From positions 1 through 10,638 of the forward strand of contig CAJPPF010000072.1 in NCBI GenBank assembly GCA_905372445.1: DNA of 10,638 bases. Reading direction: 5' to 3'. A program made the translations under genes and the position numbers. Shown here piece by piece: positions 7,280 through 10,638 of the stretch. This DNA is from an uncultured Prevotella sp. Lineage in GTDB: Bacteria; Bacteroidota; Bacteroidia; Bacteroidales; Bacteroidaceae. Position 1 is the first letter of the stretch. Each line of letters starts with the position of its first letter. The notes beneath the pieces were generated by a model that searched no databases, had not been told where the DNA came from, and saw only the letters and a list, made by a program, of their open reading frames with translations.

Positions 7280-7734
7280 TGATTCAACGTATTCAGACTG
7301 TCTACTTAGCACTGGCAATAATATTGCTGGTGCTTTGCTGTTGTATGCCTTTAGCACATTTCGAACCTGTCGGTATGGGATTGCCGGCTACAATGTACAG
7401 CATAGTGTATCTTAGTGCTGACGGTGGGATACAAAGCTATCTTCCTTCAGTACTCTTTGCTATAGTGGTAATAACAGAACTTGTATTGCTTTTTGCTCTT
7501 ATGGGATACAAGGACCGACGTCGCCAGATGACGTATTGTTCTTTTGGTATTATCCTTAACCTTGTATGGGGCGTTGGCTTTGTTGCAATCAGCTATTCTC
7601 TTAAAGGCGATACAACAATCCATCCAACCTTCACGGTTTGCTTGCCTGTATGCGCGATGATTCTTACATGGCTTGCACGTAGAGCTATCAGAAAAGACGA
7701 AGCACTTGTACGCGCTGCAGACCGCATACGCTAA
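7279..7734 (+). CDS. DUF4293 family four-helix membrane protein
   Basis: A 151-residue integral membrane protein of the DUF4293 family (PF14126), widespread in Bacteroidota and of unknown function. Four hydrophobic helices are visible at about residues 7-25, 53-76, 85-107 and 117-135. A basic loop between helices 2 and 3 (KDRRRQ, about 78-83) is expected to be cytoplasmic. The conserved C-terminal signature of the family, ending KDEALVRAADRIR, is intact. The start codon overlaps the rpoZ stop by one base, and the gene is the last of the bamD-rpoZ-DUF4293 operon, closed by an intrinsic terminator 30 bases downstream. The constant partnership with core genes suggests an envelope housekeeping role, but nothing in the sequence indicates a reaction or ligand. 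Confidence 0.88.
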   Translation: MIQRIQTVYLALAIILLVLCCCMPLAHFEPVGMGLPATMYSIVYLSADGGIQSYLPSVLFAIVVITELVLLFALMGYKDRRRQMTYCSFGIILNLVWGVGFVAISYSLKGDTTIHPTFTVCLPVCAMILTWLARRAIRKDEALVRAADRIR

Positions 7735-7764
7735 TCAGCATTTACACCTTAATTATATATATAA

Positions 7765-7812
7765 AGCAGATTGCCTCCTTATGTTGGCAATCTGTTTTAT
7801 TGTTTTTATATA
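7765..7812 (+). terminator. Intrinsic terminator of the bamD-rpoZ-DUF4293 operon
   Basis: A perfect 9-bp stem, CAGATTGCC (7767-7775) with GGCAATCTG (7786-7794), encloses a 10-base loop and is followed directly by TTTTATTGTTTTT. The flanking A and G upstream can extend the stem by pairing with the first Us. It lies 30 bases after the stop codon. Confidence 0.9.
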
Positions 7813-7856
7813 AACCTCCTTCTTATTGAGGATTACATATACACGCCTTAAGTTAA

Positions 7857-7874
7857 TTGCTTATATTTAAGCAA
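7857..7874. repeat. Inverted repeat TTGCTTA-N4-TAAGCAA upstream of rprX
   Basis: A perfect 7-bp inverted repeat with a 4-base AT spacer, centred about 90 bases upstream of the rprX -7 element. It is not followed by a U run, so it is not a terminator. It could be a binding site for a dimeric regulator or chance in this AT-rich stretch. Confidence 0.35.
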
Positions 7875-7896
7875 ATAACAATTATATCGTTAACAC

Positions 7897-7926
7897 AACT
7901 GAATTTAACTGAAATAATTAACTAAA
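7897..7926 (+). promoter_or_regulatory. Phased direct repeats, candidate RprY operator
   Basis: Three near-identical heptamers, AACTGAA (7897-7903), AACTGAA (7907-7913) and AACTAAA (7920-7926), lie on one strand with start-to-start distances of 10 and 13 bases. They end 26 bases before the rprX -7 element, where the missing -33 element would be. Direct repeats at about one helical turn are the usual binding pattern of OmpR-family regulators such as RprY, so autoregulation is plausible but inferred. Confidence 0.4.
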
Positions 7927-7952
7927 CAATAGTAACATATAGTAAAAGATAT

Positions 7953-7960
7953 TATCTTTG
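7953..7960 (+). promoter_or_regulatory. Candidate -7 element of rprX-rprY, next to the ATG
   Basis: TATCTTTG is an exact TAnnTTTG match and ends five bases before the rprX ATG at 7966, so the message would start at or very near the start codon. No TTTG lies at the -33 distance, which would fit an activator-assisted promoter using the direct repeats at 7897-7926. Confidence 0.6.
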
Positions 7961-7965
7961 TTGAC

Positions 7966-9531
7966 ATGAAGAAGAAAATGATTTGGACAATTGCGGTAAT
8001 AATGGGCATTTCCTTCTTGGCTTTGCTCTACCTGCAGCTTATGTATATGCGTTCAATGGCTCAAATGAAGCGCGAGCAATTTGATGAGTCTGTGAATCGT
8101 GCATTGTACAGTACTGCCCGTAACTTGGAACTCAATGAGACCCTTCGCTATCTTGAGAAGGATGTAAATGAGACAGAGCGTAAGGCATTTCGCAAGGATT
8201 CTGTTGGCACACTCTCTGGTTCACCCGACGGGTCTTTACAGAAGTCACATCAGTTTTCTGTAGTAGGCAACGACGGCACAATATACTCTTCATTTGAATT
8301 GAAGACCATTACGACCAAGCCGGCAACAATGCCAAAGGGTATAATCCTTAATACTGACAAGAACGCCATTAACGAAGCAACCCGTTCGATGCAAGAGATA
8401 CTGCATAACAGATATGTGTATCAAAAAGCACTTCTTGATGAGGTAGTATATAGTATTCTGCTCACATCGTCAGACAAACCTCTAAAGGAACGCATCAATT
8501 TCAAACTACTGGATCAGGATCTTAAGGCAGAGTTAATGAACAATGGTATCAACATTCCTTATCATTTCGTTGTGCAGACACATGATGGAAGAGAGGTGTA
8601 TCGTTGCCCTGACTATGAAGAAACCGGTAACTACATCATATACAACCGTACATTGTTCCACAATGATCCCCCTTCGAAGATGGGTGTGATGAAGGTACAT
8701 TTCCCTGATGTCAACCGTTATATATACAGTAGCGTGCGATTTATGATACCTTCGTTGATATTCACTCTTGTATTGCTCATCACATTTGTATTCACACTAT
8801 ATGTGGTATTCAGACAGAAGAAACTTTCAGAGATAAAGAATGACTTTATCAACAATATGACCCATGAGTTGAAAACACCAATAAGCAGTATTTCGCTGGC
8901 AGCGCAGATGCTCAACGACTCTTCTGTCGCGAAGAACGAGAAGATGATGACTCATCTGGGAGGGATAATCGGTTCGGAGTCAAAACGACTACGCTTCCTC
9001 GTTGACAAGGTTCTGCAGATGTCGATGTTCGACAAACAGAAGGTTATATACAAGAAGAAAGAACTGGATGTAAACGAGATGGTTGAACAGGTTCTCAAGA
9101 CGTTTCAACTTCGTGTGAGTAACACCGGAGGCAACATAGATCTTGATGTTGAGGCTGTCGACTCTTTGGTATTTGTAGATGAGATGCATTTCCAGAATGC
9201 AATATCAAATCTCTTTGACAATGCAGTTAAGTACGGAAAGCCTGACAAACCACTGAACCTATTTGTAAAGACATGGAACTCGGATGATGAACATATAGCG
9301 ATACTTATTCAGGATAATGGACTTGGTATAAAAAAAGAAAATATCAGGAAGGTGTTCGAGAAGTTCTATCGTGTTCACACAGGCAATGTGCATAATGTCA
9401 AGGGCTTCGGATTAGGTCTGGCTTATGTAAAGCAGATTGTCGACATACACGGTGGTACCATACGTTGCGACAGTGAGTATGGTAAAGGCACGACATTCAT
9501 CATAAAGTTACCGATAATAAAAGACAATTAA
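7966..9531 (+). CDS. rprX: Sensor histidine kinase RprX
   Basis: Membrane histidine kinase of the Bacteroidales RprX type, cognate to RprY encoded next. The 521-residue protein has a membrane helix at about residues 6-28, a periplasmic sensing region of about 230 residues (29-258, no domain recognised) and a second membrane helix at about 259-283. A linker of only about ten residues leads straight into the dimerisation domain; no HAMP domain is seen. The H box is NNMTHELKTP with phospho-acceptor His300. The ATPase domain has the N box around Asn415-Asn419 (NLFDNAVKYG), G1 DNGLGI at 450-455, the F box FEKFYRV at 464-470, and G2 GFGLGLAYV at 480-488. All catalytic motifs are intact. Met1 is preferred because it precedes the KKK cluster and first helix, although Met5 is possible. 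RprX/RprY was described in Bacteroides fragilis; the stimulus is not known from sequence. Confidence 0.92.
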   Translation: MKKKMIWTIAVIMGISFLALLYLQLMYMRSMAQMKREQFDESVNRALYSTARNLELNETLRYLEKDVNETERKAFRKDSVGTLSGSPDGSLQKSHQFSVVGNDGTIYSSFELKTITTKPATMPKGIILNTDKNAINEATRSMQEILHNRYVYQKALLDEVVYSILLTSSDKPLKERINFKLLDQDLKAELMNNGINIPYHFVVQTHDGREVYRCPDYEETGNYIIYNRTLFHNDPPSKMGVMKVHFPDVNRYIYSSVRFMIPSLIFTLVLLITFVFTLYVVFRQKKLSEIKNDFINNMTHELKTPISSISLAAQMLNDSSVAKNEKMMTHLGGIIGSESKRLRFLVDKVLQMSMFDKQKVIYKKKELDVNEMVEQVLKTFQLRVSNTGGNIDLDVEAVDSLVFVDEMHFQNAISNLFDNAVKYGKPDKPLNLFVKTWNSDDEHIAILIQDNGLGIKKENIRKVFEKFYRVHTGNVHNVKGFGLGLAYVKQIVDIHGGTIRCDSEYGKGTTFIIKLPIIKDN

Positions 9532-9553
9532 TTAATAAGAAACATTTATTAAT
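9531..9553. repeat. Inverted repeat in the rprX-rprY spacer
   Basis: ATTAATAA (9531-9538) and TTATTAAT (9546-9553) form a perfect 8-bp AT-only inverted repeat with a 7-base loop, starting on the last base of the rprX stop codon. It lacks GC pairs and a U run, so it is unlikely to terminate transcription. It may be an RNA-stability element or simply AT-rich spacer. Confidence 0.3.
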
Positions 9554-9572
9554 CCACTAAAAGAATATTATT

Positions 9573-10271
9573 ATGGAAGAAACATTGAAAATCCTTCTCT
9601 GCGAAGACGACGAGAATCTCGGTATGCTACTACGTGAGTATCTTCAGGCTAAAGGTTTCGAAGCAATACTCTGCCCTGATGGCGAGGTTGGTTTCAGAGA
9701 GTTCATGAAGGCAAAGTTCGATATCTGTGTTCTTGATGTAATGATGCCTAAAAAGGACGGCTTTACTCTGGCTCAGGAGATTCGTCAGGCTAATGCCGAT
9801 GTACCTATTATCTTCCTTACAGCTAAGACACTAAAGGAGGATATCATCGAAGGATTCAAGATCGGTGCAGACGATTATATAACAAAGCCATTCTCTATGG
9901 AAGAGCTTGTTGTACGTATTGAAGCAATTCTACGCCGTGTGAATGGCAAGAAGTCAAAGGAAAGCACTCTCTACAATATTGGTAGATTCGTTTTCGATAC
10001 ACAGAAGCAGTTGCTAACAATCGATGAAAAGCAGACAAAGTTGACAACAAAAGAGAACGAACTCCTTGCACTACTCTGTGCTCATTCAAACGAAATACTC
10101 CAGCGTGAGTTTGCATTGAAGACAATCTGGATTGATGACAACTACTTCAACGCACGTTCTATGGATGTTTACATAACCAAGCTGCGTAAGCACCTTAAGG
10201 ATGATCCTCAGATTGAGATCATTAACATCCACGGTAAGGGATATAAGCTCATTACTCCAGAGGGCAAGTAA
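9573..10271 (+). CDS. rprY: Response regulator RprY (OmpR family)
   Basis: DNA-binding response regulator, partner of RprX. Its 232 residues hold an N-terminal receiver domain (about 4-118) with the acidic pocket Glu11-Asp12-Asp13, phospho-acceptor Asp55 (VLDVMMP), switch Thr83 (FLTAK) and conserved Lys105 (TKPFS). A C-terminal OmpR/PhoB winged helix follows at about 132-229, with the LTTKENELLALLCAH and RSMDVYITKLRKHL helices and the GKGYKLI wing. All key residues are present. It follows rprX by 41 bases with no promoter signature between them, so co-transcription is likely. In Porphyromonas gingivalis RprY has been linked to oxidative-stress and metabolic control, and in B. fragilis the pair was found through an effect on tetracycline response in E. 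coli; the targets here are unknown. Direct repeats upstream of rprX may be its own operator. Confidence 0.94.
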   Translation: MEETLKILLCEDDENLGMLLREYLQAKGFEAILCPDGEVGFREFMKAKFDICVLDVMMPKKDGFTLAQEIRQANADVPIIFLTAKTLKEDIIEGFKIGADDYITKPFSMEELVVRIEAILRRVNGKKSKESTLYNIGRFVFDTQKQLLTIDEKQTKLTTKENELLALLCAHSNEILQREFALKTIWIDDNYFNARSMDVYITKLRKHLKDDPQIEIINIHGKGYKLITPEGK

Positions 10272-10448
10272 AAGTCAACTGCGGTGTAATCTTGACGACA
10301 TAATGCTTTTGCAATTCTCAAGTATAAATCTCATAACCAGACAGGCGTATCCACCTTGTTGACTCTTCAATTATTAGTGTCCGGTAAAGATACCTCTTCT
10401 ATTTGAACTTGCTAAACATAAGCAAATCCAAACAAGCGCTATATTTCC

Positions 10449-10488
10449 AAGTCCTCCATTTCAAGATTATTCTTGATTTGGGGGACTT
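10449..10488 (+). repeat. Imperfect palindrome, 18-base arms
   Basis: AAGTCCTCCATTTCAAGA (10449-10466) and TCTTGATTTGGGGGACTT (10471-10488) pair over 18 positions around a TTAT loop: 15 Watson-Crick pairs, one G-U and two adjacent U-U mismatches. The single G-U pair forms only in plus-strand RNA; on the other strand it becomes A-C. Only TTTCC follows, so as a terminator for rprXY it would be weak, and it is far (about 180 bases) from the rprY stop. It may be a remnant of a small palindromic repeat or a transcript 3'-end structure. Confidence 0.6.
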
Positions 10489-10627
10489 TCCATTAGTTCT
10501 TCCAACAGTCTTTCCCCGTCCTTTTTCTGGTGGTGTAACAATCCCAAATTAGCCAATAGAGCACAATGCTTTTTATTATCAAAAAACAATAGGCGTAATG
10601 GACATTTGGTAGGCTGAAAACCTCACG
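10468..10627 (-). pseudogene. Possible decayed coding fragment, minus strand
   Basis: One minus-strand frame is open for about 50 codons and ends with a TAA inside the right half of the palindrome. Its translation contains a helical, TPR-like stretch (ALLANLGLLHHQKKDGERLL, then EELMES) but no start codon with a leader. After two stops the same frame resumes as NGGLGNIALVWICLCLASSN and ends before 10380. A broken TPR-type gene would explain this, yet the stretch is short and the repeat match is poor, so chance remains a real possibility. Confidence 0.2.
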
Positions 10628-10638
10628 GGGTTTAGTAA

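Larger units (their letters stand above)
10272..10638. other. Intergenic right flank, no confident gene
   Basis: About 370 bases after rprY without a convincing gene, tRNA or promoter consensus. No clear terminator follows rprY directly; a weak CTTGA...TCAAG fold lies at about 10291-10322. The notable contents are a strong imperfect palindrome at 10449-10488 and, on the minus strand between about 10471 and 10627, one frame of about 50 codons open between stops with a protein-like composition and no good start. Both are reported separately. Confidence 0.5.

Noticed and set aside
7735..7965. Riboswitch or small gene between the DUF4293 gene and rprX.
   Set aside because: The interval is AT-rich, with only the terminator, the repeats and the promoter. 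No frame with a usable start and no compact multi-stem fold was seen.
10376..10389. AGTGTCCGGTAAAG as an insertion-sequence terminal repeat.
   Set aside because: It reminded me of ends of some IS elements in this phylum, but no partner inverted repeat, target duplication or transposase is visible.
10612..10633. CTGAAAACC...GGGGTTTAG inverted repeat at the right edge.
   Set aside because: Interrupted by mismatches and cut close to the window end, so it cannot be interpreted.

Overview
The window reads as a chromosomal housekeeping segment from a member of the Bacteroidales, most likely Prevotella or a close relative. Three things point there: several copies of the Bacteroidota promoter signature (TTTG-N19-TAnnTTTG, or the TAnnTTTG element alone); families largely confined to this phylum (DUF4468, DUF4293, the Porin_10-type outer-membrane protein, Bacteroidota-type omega subunit); and the RprX/RprY two-component pair. 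The genus is inferred from overall protein resemblance, not tested.

Left part, minus strand (about 217 to 5915). From right to left it holds uvrB (nucleotide excision repair), then a DUF4468 secreted protein, an 80-residue two-helix membrane protein and a large outer-membrane porin. The last three are closely spaced and probably form one transcription unit starting at a promoter just downstream of uvrB. Four bases after the porin stop codon lies a textbook Bacteroidota promoter. It reads into a stretch of about 200 bases with no convincing gene, whose two ends pair in a 13-bp helix followed by a U run. This is best explained as a 6S-like regulatory RNA (Bacteroidales-1/ssrS type) and is the most interesting item here.

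Middle part, plus strand (6020 to about 7812). A divergent intergenic region carries the uvrB and bamD promoters. The operon bamD - rpoZ - DUF4293 follows, with the last two genes overlapping by one base, and it ends at a clear intrinsic terminator.

Right part, plus strand (7813 to 10271). The two-component system rprX-rprY has its own promoter. Upstream of it lie three phased direct repeats (AACTGAA, AACTGAA, AACTAAA) and an inverted repeat, which are candidate operator sites.

Ends. Positions 1-216 and 10272-10638 contain no confident gene. The right flank has a strong 18-bp-arm imperfect palindrome and, on the minus strand, a short coding-like stretch that may be a decayed gene fragment. 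I saw no CRISPR array, complete mobile element, tRNA or rRNA. Apart from the RNA candidate, the gene content is ordinary core genome.
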